From Haplomitrium mnioides (Eukaryota > Marchantiophyta > Haplomitriopsida > Calobryales), in contig JBNGIS010019909.1 of NCBI GenBank assembly GCA_049999725.1, positions 1 through 36,354 on the forward strand: DNA of 36,354 nucleotides, written 5' to 3'. How positions within the stretch are numbered: position 1 is the first letter of the stretch; each line of letters opens with the position of its first letter. Under the pieces are notes generated by a model. It was given only the letters and a program-made list of their open reading frames with translations. It did no database searches and was not told the origin of the DNA. Position numbers and translations under genes: made by a program. Of this stretch, positions 1 to 10,220 are shown piece by piece.

Positions 1-325
1 AAGCTTGGAAGAATGATCGCAAGGCCTGGGCGGGAAGAATCGATTGTTGGGAGGAGGAGGAATTGAAGCACAAGGTCGAGGAGGAGATTGCCTGTGAGAA
101 CTTGATCGCTGGGCCAGGGAGCATGGAATCGCAGAGAGAGAGGAGTTGAATCGAGATTAGAAGGGATTCGATGGAGGAATTGAGCTGGGAGGAAATGTTC
201 GATTAGGGAGATGGAAGCATGATCAGTAGGGGACGAATGCGATCAGGGAGAGAATTCGAGAGGAGGGAGGCACGGGAGGCAGAGATCGAGCGCGAGGGGC
301 ATGTAGGCTGGAAGCGATCGGGAGG
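1..325. repeat. Purine-rich repetitive DNA
   Basis: The plus strand is dominated by G and A, with recurring words such as GAGGAGG, GAATCGA and GATCGAG. No convincing reading frame is present. The composition and words match the stretch at about 11620-12260, and the following block (890-1140) resembles 12895-13140, so this is probably part of a dispersed repeat rather than a host gene. Confidence 0.45.
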
Positions 326-850
326 TTGCATGTGAATGCAGATGCACTTTTCTTTTCAGAAATCGGAGGCCCATGTATTCGGAGGTGCACAGGTGCACAT
401 GTGCGGAGGCTTGAATTGGAGGCATGGTTCGGAGGTGCACAAGGTGCATTTCGAAGTGAATCCGGAGGAGTACGCTCAAGAGTGCACTTCGAAAGTGCTT
501 CGGAAGTACATCCAGAGGCACTTTTCGGAAGTGTGCTTGGAGACACTCACTTGTCAGAAATCAGAATGCATGTGGAGGCAAATTCGAATGTATACTCTGG
601 GGGTGTGCATTTTGGGAGCGCATATCGGAGGTGCTTCGAATGTGCGCTTCAGAGAAAATTTGTTGGCATCGAAGACCCAGCTTGGATCCCTCCAGTTGGA
701 TGGAAACCTGGCGACAAATTACCACAAAGAGAAGAGTATGGCTATGGCGGAGAAATATCACTGGGAGCAACTACTGAGATGAAATCGCTCAAGGAGTCAA
801 TACAGAAGTTGGACAGCGAGCTGCAATACCTGTCTTCAAGAGTGACATGA
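326..850 (+). CDS. Unrecognised 174-codon open frame running through a minisatellite
   Basis: An open frame of 174 codons begins at an ATG and ends at a TGA. The first two thirds are translated minisatellite (recurring VH, GG and SE words) and are open in more than one frame, which argues against selection on the protein. The last third is different: it has EDPAWIPPVGWKPGDKLP followed by a short heptad-like helix near the C-terminus (MKSLKESIQKLDSELQYLSS). I do not recognise a family. The tail could be a remnant of a retroelement gag-like protein or a host exon; the front is probably non-coding. Confidence 0.15.
   Translation: MHVNADALFFSEIGGPCIRRCTGAHVRRLELEAWFGGAQGAFRSESGGVRSRVHFESASEVHPEALFGSVLGDTHLSEIRMHVEANSNVYSGGVHFGSAYRRCFECALQRKFVGIEDPAWIPPVGWKPGDKLPQREEYGYGGEISLGATTEMKSLKESIQKLDSELQYLSSRVT
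340..655. repeat. Degenerate ~24-26 bp minisatellite with GGTGCAC core
   Basis: About eleven imperfect units of roughly 22-27 bp can be laid out by eye. They share CGGAGGTGCAC, TTCGGAAGTG or GAAGTGCACTT words, many with a self-complementary GTGCAC centre. Units are highly diverged from one another. The format (short unit, variable flanks, palindromic centre) resembles the arrays at 15345-15840, 19205-19560 and 33215-33535, although the words differ. Confidence 0.5.
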
Positions 851-2299
851 TTTACTTTATGCAGAAGTACCACCAAAAGAAAATGGAATAATCGTGGGGG
901 AGAAGAATTTCAAGGAGGGGCAGCTAAGGCGATTCGAGCGATCACGAAGAAGCGCCCGGATGAAGCAAGGAGCCATTTCGATCGCGAGCAAACTGGGAGG
1001 AGGCTGGGATCAAAAGAGAAAGCAGTGAGAGAGAGCGCGAAGACGACTAGTGTTCTTATTGCAAGTGAAAACCACAAGAAGGGACAAATGCACAAATGGA
1101 CTAAGTTAAAGCAAGCAACAAACCTAAAGGGACAAATGAAAAAACAACCTAACTATATATAAACAAAAGAAAAGAGAAATAAACCAAAGGAACTTTAAAT
1201 GAAAATTTGTCCTCTAAGTTTAGCTGGGAAGCACTGCGTATGCCACAACTTGGGAGATGACCTTCACCTAAAGTTCACGCTAAAATTAGTATTTAATTTA
1301 GCTAAATGGAGTTTACAAGTGCGCTCAAGAAAAAGGGTTTTTTACTAAAGTTAGTTGGGAAGTTCAGAGTAAGAGTTGGAGTCTTAAAACTTTGGGCCCA
1401 TGCTGTTAGTCAACCTAGTCTAACATTAGAAATTAAAGTCAGTTGCAAGGATGGGCGCCAATGGAGATGCGTCAGGCCGATTAATGGAGGAGCTCACTTC
1501 CTCACTCTGGAGGTATACCTTGCGACGGGAGCTCATTTTTCATGATCCTTGGTATTATCTTTTTCTTCCATCGGGTTGGAGCATGCGGAGGAAGGCTGGA
1601 GACGTAAGGGGCAGAGCGAGCGTGGGGTTTGTGCAGGGAGCTGTGAACAGGGAGGTGACTTCCAACAGAAGAGCGGTGGGCTCTAGTTGGTGAAGGAGAC
1701 TCCCAACATTTCTTCTGGGCGCATGCTTTCACTTCTTTAGTGGATGCACTTGTGATTTTCAGATTAGATCGCATTGTGCTTGTGAAGGTAATTAAGGAGG
1801 ATCCCCCCTCTGGAGCCAGGGAGGGTGAGCTCAGATTTCTGAGTGAAGGATTTGCTAGGGCAATCCAGGCCAAGGATTCAATTCTAGTGAGATTTTGCAG
1901 AGCCTGAAGAAGTCCTGGTGAGGTATGCTCCTAGGAAAAGAGTAAGGAGGCGGAATTCGGCGACAAGGTGGAGTGGGTGACCGGTGTTCGAGAGGAGCAT
2001 CTCCCTGGTGAGGGAGAAGAACATACACCTTCTGTGGAGCAGAAGCAAAACTCTTTCGACTGAACGGGTGTGAGGTAATTGGATTGGAATTGGAAGAGGG
2101 GCAGCCAACAATTGTGGGTAGCCGACGGAACGTGGAGATAGTGAGTGGTGGAGGAGCCGACGGATCTGAAGACCATGGACTTTTTGCAGCAAAGGAGCAG
2201 CTCGTGGGGGCAGCAAGGAAGACCAGAGTGATCGAGGGAGGACCTCCAGCCACCAGCAAACCAAGGGCAGCACCGACCGGAAGAAGGGAGATCATGATC
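851..2299. other. Gene-poor purine-biased sequence
   Basis: No recognisable gene. Positions 890-1140 are purine-rich, contain GGGACAAATG twice and resemble 12895-13140. A TATA-like word (TATATAAAC) is near 1155-1165 but no gene follows it. Positions 1930-2300 are GC-richer, with overlapping open frames on both strands that show no family signature. Confidence 0.4.
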
Positions 2300-2870
2300 G
2301 CATAAAATTCCCAATTTCAGGAATTGGTAACATCGCCGGAAATTCTTTCGGTTTTGCTGTCTTTGGGTGTGACAATTGAGCCTGTACATATTCTGAATTC
2401 TGTACATATAGCTAGAAAGAGCTTGTGAGAACATCCAGAACTTTGCTGGAGAAAATCCGTTGTCATTTATTAGCATAGTGCAAAATTCTGTTTTTTGGGT
2501 ATTCAATTTCAGCTTAGGAGTAATTAGGAGTGGGAGCTAGGGGCAGGTTCCAGTTCTTAGAACTCTGTAATTACAGAGCTGGGCCTGGTCCCAAGTAGGG
2601 GACAGAGTTGTACCTGTGCACCGAAGTCTAGCCACCTCCACTAGGTGTCGAGAAGGAATAAAGTGGAGCAAAAACCCGATTTCGGAAATTCCAAAACTTT
2701 GTTTTGACCTGAACCAGTTGCATGTGATCGGTAAACCAAGGAGGGGTGCCCAAACCTGAACCAAATCCAGCCCAGCACCCTCCTAAACTGCTCAAATCGA
2801 CAAATATTTGGTCCCTCCCACAACAAGTATCCCGAAAACCCTTATTTTGGCGCCTGCGACGACGTGGGGT
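2300..2870 (+). mobile_element. Possible LTR end plus retroelement primer-binding-like site
   Basis: The stretch has no coding signal and ends in AAACCC-TTA followed by TTTTGGCGCC (2845-2854) and TGCGACGACGTGGGG. This resembles the TTTGGCGCC start of the internal region of several plant Ty3-type elements. If so, 2300-2845 would be U3-R-U5 of a 5' LTR. A matching 3' LTR was not found by eye, and the pol that follows is Copia type, so the two may belong to different insertions. Confidence 0.25.
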
Positions 2871-2915
2871 TGTGTTTTCAGCATAGCACCACAGCGGCAG
2901 GGCTGACACTTCTCA

Positions 2916-3146
2916 TTGATTAAACCTTCTTTCAAGCCTATGACCACAATCACCAACCACAACCAAATTGAAGAAGGACATGGTCCAGCCACCATACTCT
3001 TTCCAAATGACACCAAACTAGATATCCATTCTGCCATTAATGCACATGCAGCAACTAGAAACCTCATCAATCTCCCGATATACGACAAAACGGTTTCCAT
3101 ATTCAAACCGGAACTTTTCAGAACACTGAATTCCTCCATATCTTGA
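2916..3146 (+). pseudogene. Copia protease, C-terminal part
   Basis: A 76-codon frame contains IEEGHGPATILFPNDTKLDI, which matches the part of Copia proteases just after the catalytic aspartate (EGHGTAxIxLPNGTxLxI), then a degraded NLIN segment where NLLSF usually sits. The catalytic D(S/T)G is not present upstream, so only the end survives. It lies in frame 3 while the next domain lies in frame 2, implying a frameshift or deletion near 3150-3195. Confidence 0.6.
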
Positions 3147-3196
3147 GTCCAATAGCAACATGCTTTGACATACGAGAATCATTCTCATTTTCCCCA

Positions 3197-3291
3197 CCTG
3201 GCATGTACACTACGACAATCTGCTCATACCAGGTCTCTACAACACCGATCTCTGCCGCCCTCATATGGCACAACCGCATAGGGCATCCTAG
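3197..3291 (+). pseudogene. Copia GAG-pre-integrase remnant
   Basis: In frame 2 the segment reads LIWHNRIGHPS followed by a stop at the next codon. This is the LWHxRLGHPS signature of the GAG-pre-integrase domain, whose HxxxxH begins the zinc-binding site completed by the CxxC found at the start of the integrase frame (CLACAQGK). A single frameshift near 3290-3350 separates it from the integrase. Confidence 0.65.
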
Positions 3292-4269
3292 TTGAGACAT
3301 TTTCTACCACATCCAAAAAAACAGCAAAGGCATACCACAGAACGTGCATTCCTTCCCTTGAATATCCTATGCTTAGCATGCGCACAAGGCAAACTAAAAA
3401 TTGCACCTTCTCACGATAAAATAGCGATCACAATTCCTCGATTCCTAGAGAGAATTCACGCTAATGTCTGTGGACCTATCCATCCATCTTCAAGACCCTT
3501 CCAATACTTCCTAATCACCATTGATGCATCATCCAAATGGTCACAAGTATCTTTGCTCACGACCAAAAATATGGTCTTCGTAAAACTCCTATCTCAAATC
3601 TTGAAACTCTCGGCACAATTTCCTGATTACCCAATCAGAAATATGAGAGTGGACAACGTTGGAGAATTCTCTTCCCAAATATTTGATGACTTTTGCACAA
3701 CTGCGAGCATAGATATCCAATATTCAATTCCACACGTACACTTTCAAAATAGCATTGCAGAATCTGCTATCAAGAGAATACAACTAATAGCAAGACCCCT
3801 ACTTCTGAATTCAAACCTCCCCACCACAACTTGGGGACATGCAGTCATGCACACACCATCTTTATTGCGTTATAGACCATCTGCATTCAATCAGAACTCC
3901 CTATACCAACTCGCAGCCGAAATTCTTGCAAATATCTCGCATCTTCGCACCTTTGGCTGCCTCGTCCTTGTTCCAATCATTGGACCACATCAAAAAAAGA
4001 TGGGACCCCAATGCCAAAAAGGCATATACATCAGTTTTGAATCTTCTTCTATCATCCGATATCTTGAACCTTCAACCTTTGATATGTTTAAGTCTCGATT
4101 TGTAGATTGTCAATTCTTTGAAGAATCTTTCCCACATCTGTTACAAGAGGACAAAGTTGTACAACCCAAACCTGAGGACAACTTAATCTGGCACCAACAC
4201 TTGCCATTAGACTTTGACCAACAAAATGGACAATCTAATGCCAAAGTCAAACAACTCCTCTATTTATAG
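3292..4269 (+). pseudogene. Copia integrase core
   Basis: This 325-codon open frame is the best-preserved coding block in the window. It starts with the CxxC of the zinc finger (CLACAQGK), then HANVCGPIHPSSRPF where active elements have a catalytic aspartate (D-V/I-CGP); here it is N. The second acid is kept in MRVDNVGEF and the third in NSIAESAIKRIQ. Later come HLRTFGCL and GPQCQKGIYISF, typical of the end of the Copia core. The loss of the first catalytic acid, and the stop before the reverse transcriptase, make it non-functional. The start codon has no special meaning because the domain belongs to a polyprotein. Confidence 0.85.
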
Positions 4270-4603
4270 TAAACATTAATCAAAGTGCTTGAGCATTTAA
4301 CAATGCAGCTAGTATCACCAAATCATACATTGACGCAGCTAACGCATCGGCTTGACTCCAAAAAGTTGACGCCTTTGCCACCGAAATACAGCCCAAAGCA
4401 AAACATAGCAGACCTAAAGGCTCAAAAAATAAACCTAAATCGTTGACATCATTACACGTTACGACTGAAAACGATGAAATAGCAATTGACTATTCCCATA
4501 TCGGTCACATATAGGACAGAAACCAGACCTCTATGGATAACCTCAAGCATTCTTTGTATCACAATCAATAGACAATGATACACTCGACTCTTTATATCTA
4601 TAA
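4270..4603 (+). other. Copia integrase-RT linker, degraded
   Basis: This stretch lies between the end of the open integrase frame and the first recognisable reverse transcriptase residues. Stops occur in all three plus frames. It is the normal place of the poorly conserved Copia linker and holds nothing else I can recognise. Confidence 0.5.
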
Positions 4604-5000
4604 GAAGCACAATCTAGAACCGATTGGCCTCAATGGGAGACATCCATAAATTCAGAACTGGACTCTCTCATACGACGACAAGTATTTGGACATGTAATGC
4701 CAGCACTTCCCGACATGAACTTGACATATTACAAACTTATTTTTGTCCAAAAATACAATGCAAAAGGCGATGTCACATGATATAAGGCAAGACTAGTGGC
4801 CAAAGGATACACTCAAATCCCTGAACGTGATTATGACCTCATATACTCACCTGCCATGGACATTATAACACAAAGATATATGATAGCATTTGTTGTCCAA
4901 TGCCATCTCATTATGCACATCATGGATATCATCACTGCCTACTTATATGGCACTCTGAACACCTAGATTTTCATGAAAGCACCTCCCAAACTCATATCAA
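4604..5000 (+). pseudogene. Copia reverse transcriptase, N-terminal half
   Basis: Frame 2 gives RTDWPQWETSINSELDSL, the usual start of the Copia RT (WxxAMxxELxSL), then YKARLVAKGYTQIPERDY, YSPAMDIIT, and MDIITAYLYGTLNT followed by FMKAPPKL. The TAYLYG segment carries the first catalytic aspartate region (here MDIITA; active elements have D-V-x-T-A-(F/Y)-L). Stops interrupt at the codon after DVT and after LNT. The frame then passes, without a shift, into the repeat-coding insert. Confidence 0.85.
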
Positions 5001-5039
5001 GAATGGAATTTCATATTCAAGGAGTGAACAACCACAATG

Positions 5040-5474
5040 CAAATAGACCTTTAGTCTCAAACGGCCAAAAAACTTAGATTGGACCTTCTGCTTCTCACGG
5101 CTTGAATTATGAGGTTGGACCTTCTGTCCGTCATGATATGCACTATGAAAATGAACCTTTAGTCCACAGAGGCATAATGAATAAAAATATATTTTTTTTT
5201 CATAAAGACCTCAATCTAGGAAAAGGACCTTCTGTCCTATACAGCCAACAAATGAAAGAACCTTTTGTCTATAAAAGACCATTGCCAATCCAAAAAGAAC
5301 CTATTGTCCTCATGTCGAAAAGACAATACCAAATGATGGAAATGAAGTTGCATATATTATTCAAAGACCTTTAGTCCAGCTAGCAAATTTGTTGAGCACC
5401 TAGCATTTCTGAGGATCTTTAGTCCCATATACATACATGATGTATGAACAACATCATAGTGGACCTTTTTTTAC
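5040..5474 (+). repeat. Spaced ACCTTTAGTCC repeats inserted in the Copia RT
   Basis: About ten copies of a decamer-like word (ACCTTTAGTCC or ACCTTCTGTCC and variants) occur every 30-70 bp, near 5047, 5083, 5117, 5154, 5225, 5260, 5299, 5366, 5415 and 5461. The first eight are in frame with the upstream RT and read as (G/E/R)P(S/L)V motifs about 12 or more residues apart: RPLV, GPSA, GPSV, EPLV, GPSV, EPFV, EPIV. GPFF follows after a frame change. In other Copia elements the residues before and after are nearly adjacent, so this is an extra, repeat-built segment. Confidence 0.7.
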
Positions 5475-5532
5475 CCATCATCAAAGTACACCATATGGAA
5501 ATGTGAAACTGGCAAAGCATTCTACTAATGTA

Positions 5533-5885
5533 TTTGGATCACCAACCAATCAATTAGGAACACAAATGGCAGTTCAAGTACTGAGATCGATGTATGGACT
5601 CAAACAAAGTGGCAAAAATTGGTACCAGAGATTCAAGTCAAAATGATGGCACTAAATTTTACAAATGATGACATTGCTCAATGCCTATTCATGAAACACG
5701 AGGACTTTGAATACATCGTAGTTGCACTTTATGTAGACGACATAAATATTTTTGGCACAAAAATACTAGCAGCCAACACAATTGCCAAACTGAAAAACAT
5801 ATTCGAAATGCGAGACATCGGAGAACCAAATTTCTGTCTCGACATTCAGTTTGAGCATCTATCTGATGGAATTCCGATCTACTAG
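5533..5885 (+). pseudogene. Copia reverse transcriptase, catalytic half
   Basis: Frame 1 ends with QVLRSMYGLKQSGKNWYQRF, the hallmark YGLKQS(G/P)RxWY segment. After a frameshift near 5640 frame 3 continues with FTNDDIAQCLF, VVALYVDDINIFG (intact YVDD active site), IFEMRDIGEPNFCLDIQFEH and a stop at 5883-5885. The catalytic residues are intact, but frame breaks on both sides prevent a whole enzyme. Confidence 0.88.
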
Positions 5886-6728
5886 TCCATATACATAGCC
5901 AAGATCCTCAAACAATTCAATATGTATAATGCTCAACCAATGAGCACTCCCAAAGAAATGAGATTTTTGGACCCGATCAAAGACATGTTTGGAAAACAAA
6001 AGGAACATGAACAAACTTTGGGATCCAAAAAACCATACTTTTCGGCAATCGAAGCTCTCATGTATCTTGCAAATCAGACTAAACCTGACATATCTTTTGC
6101 AGTGAACCTGCTCGCAAGGCACAGCTCATAGCCTACTATTCGCCACTAGAATCGGCTCAAACGTATTTTTAGATACCTAAAAGGTACAAAAGATATAGGA
6201 CTATTTTTCCCTAAAAATGCAACAAATAACATTGTTGGTTATACCGATGCTTGATATTTATCCGATCTTGATGACACAAAGTCTCAAATAGAATACGTCT
6301 TCCTTAAAGAAAGCACTACTATCTCATGGAAAAGCACTAAACAAACCATTACAACTACCTCCACTAACCATGCAGAAATTATAGCACTCTATGAGGCTAG
6401 TAGGGAATGCATTTGGCTTCGACAACTCATTGATCATATTAACATCAATACTGGCCAACCTCTACTTCAATCCCCTACAATAATATATAAGGACAATTGA
6501 CCATGCGTCAACCAAATTGCTCAAGGATTTATCAAGGGCGACAGAATTAAACACATTGCCCCTAAATTCTTTTACACCCATGAGCAACACGGTGACAAAA
6601 TAAATGTCTAATGGATAGCAAGCAAGGATAATAGAGCATATATCTTCACCAAACCTCTTCTACACATAACACATACTCAAGGCTTTGGTCTAAGAAGATT
6701 ATCTGAACTACACCAAAACAACAAATAA
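5886..6728 (+). pseudogene. Copia RT thumb and RNase H
   Basis: The same frame 3 continues to a TAA at 6726-6728 with several internal stops. It shows MYNAQPMSTP, MYLANQTKPDISFAVNLLAR, RIFRYLKGTKDIGLFF, GYTDA (RNase H first acid) followed directly by a stop, TTTSTNHAEIIALYEASRE (E and later acid), and the usual tail with IKHIAPKFFYTHE. This is the normal end of Copia pol, so the polyprotein terminus is 6728. Confidence 0.85.
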
Positions 6729-8088
6729 GGATTATTTATACTATTTTCTCTTTGACCTTTAGTCATGAAGATCAAACATTACAAATTCAGTCATTTCTTT
6801 TTGAAACTATCTAATTTGTTTGAAATGTCATAAAGGTCATTCATCATGACAAGAGCATATTATATATGAGACTCACATCATTTTTCATACAAATCTTCAA
6901 GATATAACTGCAAAGAACGTAACTATGAAAGACGCAACAACATTGCGCAAAAACACCACATACTAGCTTTACTATCCAAGAAAAATTTTGACACTTTATT
7001 AATTACACATACACTCCACACATTACATTATATTTATGATTCATACCTATGAATATGTGGTGGCACTCTTTCTCTCGGAAGAAAGAAGGAGGGTGTCACT
7101 CCCCTGTTTCAGGCCTTAACCTTTTCAAGCCCTGTTTCGAGGCAGGGGAGGACGTGTTTTACGGGCTTTCGGGTTCTTTTCTGAGATGGCCCCTTGCCAG
7201 TTACCACTTTCAGACCTTAAGAACTCTTCCTCTCCTTACAAGCCTGGTATGCTTCTCTCACTCTTCATCTTCTCACACTCAAGTGAGACATTCAGTACCA
7301 TTCACAGGTCCACATCCATTTATACCCAGCCGTCATTTGTGTGTAATTCCTGTACTTTATTCTTAGGACCCAATGACTTAGGCCCTGCCACCTTATTTGT
7401 GCTTGGGCAGAATGGTGCTGGTGACCTGCACAGCTGAACACTACAAAAGGTTGGACTCCCCCTCTCAGGGTTGTCACAGAACTGAACTAGAATATCCTAG
7501 CTACCCTACATGCACTAATTCCTAACTATGCAAACATGATCAAGAACAAAGAGCATTCACCCCCTGGATACCAGACTTGTGTGAAGGGATTGGAATCCCC
7601 CTTCAAGTGTGTTCCCAGGGTCTGCTCAGCTGAACCGATGTCCACTAATCTAACAACTCAAGAGGACACACATGCAGAAATGCAATCTAACTACACATAC
7701 ATGAACAACACTTATATAAAATATATGCAAGAGAAAACAGAGTCCTTGAAGGCCCTCTGGAATTCTAACTGATATATACTTCCCTTGTGAATCCCGTTGC
7801 CTTACAACTGCAACCCAACAACCCACACACCCTCCACTCCAGATAGTTTTTTAACTTCCCTTGCGAGAAGCCTTGCTTTTACTTCCTCAGGCTAGGAAGA
7901 GAGTTTCTTTTACTTCCACCTCTAGAAGACAGCTTTACCAGTTGCAAGTAGCCCACTCCACCCTCGAGCCTCGACGAGTCTTACTATGCAGTGCACCGGC
8001 ACTGGCACAGCCCCCTCCTCTCAGCTCCACTTGAAGAATAACACACCATAGTGTCTTGAGAACACTCTAGGCTGATGCTCACACACAA
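6729..8088. other. No gene recognised; former Copia 3' region and unassigned DNA
   Basis: Positions 6729-7050 are AT-rich and follow the pol stop; no polypurine tract or LTR border was clear. From 7050 the base composition shifts to GC-balanced and contains two loosely similar pieces, each with a GGAATCCCC or GGACTCCCC word close to CAGCTGAAC (near 7430-7490 and 7590-7640). Short open frames on both strands have no family signature. Confidence 0.35.
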
Positions 8089-8605
8089 GGAACGGCAGAG
8101 ACAACCCCAAGCTCCTCAATTGGCGGCCTCTCCCGAAGTCATAACTGGCCGGAATCCCTTCAAATCTACGTATAAGTAACCCTCCGCTCTGGTCCACCGG
8201 CAAGGATGAGGTCACCTGGGTCTCCCCCCAGTCCTCCTCTAAATCCCCCTGGCCCTCTAGAGCTAGTACCCCTGCTTCACGTAGTTCCTCACTGAATTCC
8301 CACTCCAGCCGCCCCTCGTTGCGGTTTCCTTGTCCTCAAGTCGTGATGCTTCTACACAGAGAATGCAAAGATGACCCCAAGTCCTCCTATGGTGGCCTTT
8401 CCCGAAGTGTTAGCTGACTAGAATACAATCAAGACCCCGTATTAGTAACCCTCTGCTCTGGTCCGCCTGCAAGGATGAGGTCACCTGGGTCTCCTCCCAG
8501 TCCTCCTCTAAATCCCATGGTTCCCCTTGAGCGAGTACTCCTGCTTCACGTTGTCTTGTTAGTGAATTCAAACCCCAGCCCCCCTTCGTTGCAATCCTCC
8601 TTCGC
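8089..8605. repeat. Two-copy tandem duplication, 269 bp period
   Basis: The block 8089-8336 is repeated at about 8360-8605. Shared landmarks include the GTAACCCTC(C/T)GCTCTGG word at 8176 and 8445, then AAGGATGAGGTCACCTGGGT, CCCAGTCCTCCTCTAAATCC and CCTGCTTCACGT in both. The two copies differ by substitutions and small indels. No coding role is evident. Confidence 0.75.
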
Positions 8606-9034
8606 ATGTAGTCGCCTCGCGCCCTGAGATTGCCTATGCATCAACTTGGAAGAATTCGATGAGAAACGATGTATACTCCCCTCGTGCGCTGCCCTACGAC
8701 GCCCAATCCGATGAATAGTCGTTATTGCCATTAGCTCAAAACAGGGGACGACGATGCGTGGCTTCACTGTTAGGTAATCCCGCTACCACGGGATGGGAGG
8801 AAGCGCCGCGTGTCCAACAGTTGGTCGAGGAAAATCCAAGGACAACGGTCACTTCGACGAGGAGCCCCGAGGAATCTGACGGGAAGAGATTCCGCAGATT
8901 CTCGCAGTTAGGAGTCCGAAGAGGCCTTCGGAGCTGACTTTCGAAGTGCCCCATGGAACCAACTCCAAGGGATCTCCTTAGATCCCCCCACAGATACTTC
9001 TTTCTTCTCCTCGCGCCACGTCGTCCGCTGCACC
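8606..9034. other. GC-rich unassigned sequence
   Basis: CpG dinucleotides become frequent from about 8660. Short frames on both strands overlap and have no recognisable motif. Confidence 0.3.
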
Positions 9035-9353
9035 ACCGTCCGACGCCGCCCCGCAAGGGGGTAGGCTGACCGTCGCGCTATCCTCTCCTTCCATAGTTGA
9101 CTCACAAGTTGCCCGAGGTCAGGTGAACTCCTCTCCTTGCGCCGCGTGTCCCATGAATTGCTTCGGGGTCCTTGGAGTCGTCATGTCCTCCGAAGGCCGT
9201 CATCCGACGCCGCCCCGCAAAGGGGTAGGCGAACCGTCGCGCAGACCTCCTTCCGATGTTGATCCACGGAACCCTGCGCACTTCCCAAAGCGCCACGTCA
9301 TCCGAAGGGTGCCGTCCGACGCCGCCTCACAAAGGGGTAGGCAGACCGTCGCA
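9035..9353. repeat. Three GC-rich repeats with core CCGACGCCGCC
   Basis: Three copies of a ~44 bp word, CCGACGCCGCCCCGCAA then GGGGTAGGC then ACCGTCGC, occur at about 9035-9077, 9197-9242 and 9310-9353 (the third has CCTCACAA). Each is preceded by a CGCCACGTC or GTCATC-type word and followed by CTTCCGA(A/T)GTTGA-like text, so the larger unit is about 110-160 bp and diverged. Confidence 0.65.
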
Positions 9354-10046
9354 CGGACCCTTCTTCCGAAGTTGACCTTCGGAAACACCTCCTTGCTCCT
9401 CAACGCGCCACGTTTCCGAAGCCTCTCGCGGACTTCCCATGCTCGTCGAATAAGAACGGTGTTGATGTCGCTGTTTCGAAGTATCTTCAAAGTAAGAACT
9501 ACTCGCTCGCTTGAGGCTAGGTTCGTTAACACTTCAGAAATCTCGATATAAGAACTACTAGGCTCTTTCGGATCGTTCGCCCCTTTCGAACTTTCTACAG
9601 CACCCTGTCAAACTTTTACCTTTCTAGATGTTGAAGCGGCAAAGTGTCACCCTTTCGGCGTCGGTAGCTCCTCCGTCGGTCGCACCGGCGTTAGCGTCGT
9701 TTTCCGGTTGCTCTAATCTTGCTCGACGATTCGCCGATATATCGTGCTTTCACCGTGCCCTTCGTTTCCCCCCACCAGATAGGTGCCATATCGCCCTTCT
9801 AGCTCAGCCTTCTTCCCGTTGGACGGTCTGCGTTGGGTCACCGCTACGCCACTGATGCGCGTCGTTCGAACCGGTTTGCCGACAAGTCGCCTTTTCGCCT
9901 TCACTCGCTCTTCTTTGGTCAGATCACTGATCAGTCCCCCTTTTCGCTCCCTCTGTGTTTCCTCTTTGGCGAATCTGCGCTAGGTCGCCCCTTCGGCTTC
10001 CGCACTCCTCCTCCTCTCGGATCTTCAATAAATCGCCCTTCCGGCA
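9354..10046. other. CpG-rich, pyrimidine-biased sequence before a gap
   Basis: The stretch is rich in TCG, CTTTCG and CCGAAG words. Open frames exist on both strands but are the by-product of high GC. No gene is recognised. Confidence 0.35.
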
Positions 10047-10146
10047 NNNNNNNNNNNNNNNNNNNNNNNNNNNNNNNNNNNNNNNNNNNNNNNNNNNNNN
10101 NNNNNNNNNNNNNNNNNNNNNNNNNNNNNNNNNNNNNNNNNNNNNN
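10047..10146. other. Assembly gap of 100 N
   Basis: Exactly 100 undetermined bases, a common placeholder length, so the true distance is unknown. Frames that appear to cross it are meaningless. Confidence 0.99.
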
Positions 10147-10220
10147 TTGCTCCCCTGTTGGTTTCCTCGCGGATCCCTCTTAACCGGGCTCCCCACGTCG
10201 GAAGACGTATCGGAACCAAG

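Larger units (their letters stand above)
2916..6728 (+). mobile_element. Decayed Ty1/Copia retrotransposon pol region
   Basis: Domains follow the Copia order on the plus strand: end of the protease, GAG-pre-integrase, integrase, reverse transcriptase, RNase H. The reading frame changes several times (frame 3, 2, 1, 2, 1, then 3 from about 5640) and in-frame stops occur in most domains, so the element is inactive. Gag, the front of the protease and both LTRs could not be identified. The wording of the integrase (CGPIHPSSRPFQYFLITIDA) and reverse transcriptase (YKARLVAKGYTQ, YGLKQSGKNWYQR, YVDD) is of the Copia group common in plants, including grasses. Confidence 0.9.

Noticed and set aside
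223-546. Minus-strand frames opposite the first minisatellite
   Set aside because: Mirror of the repeat; no domain, and several frames are open at once.
1855-2506. Overlapping minus-strand frames of 123-191 codons
   Set aside because: Several frames are open together in a GC-richer stretch, with no motif and no conserved partner.
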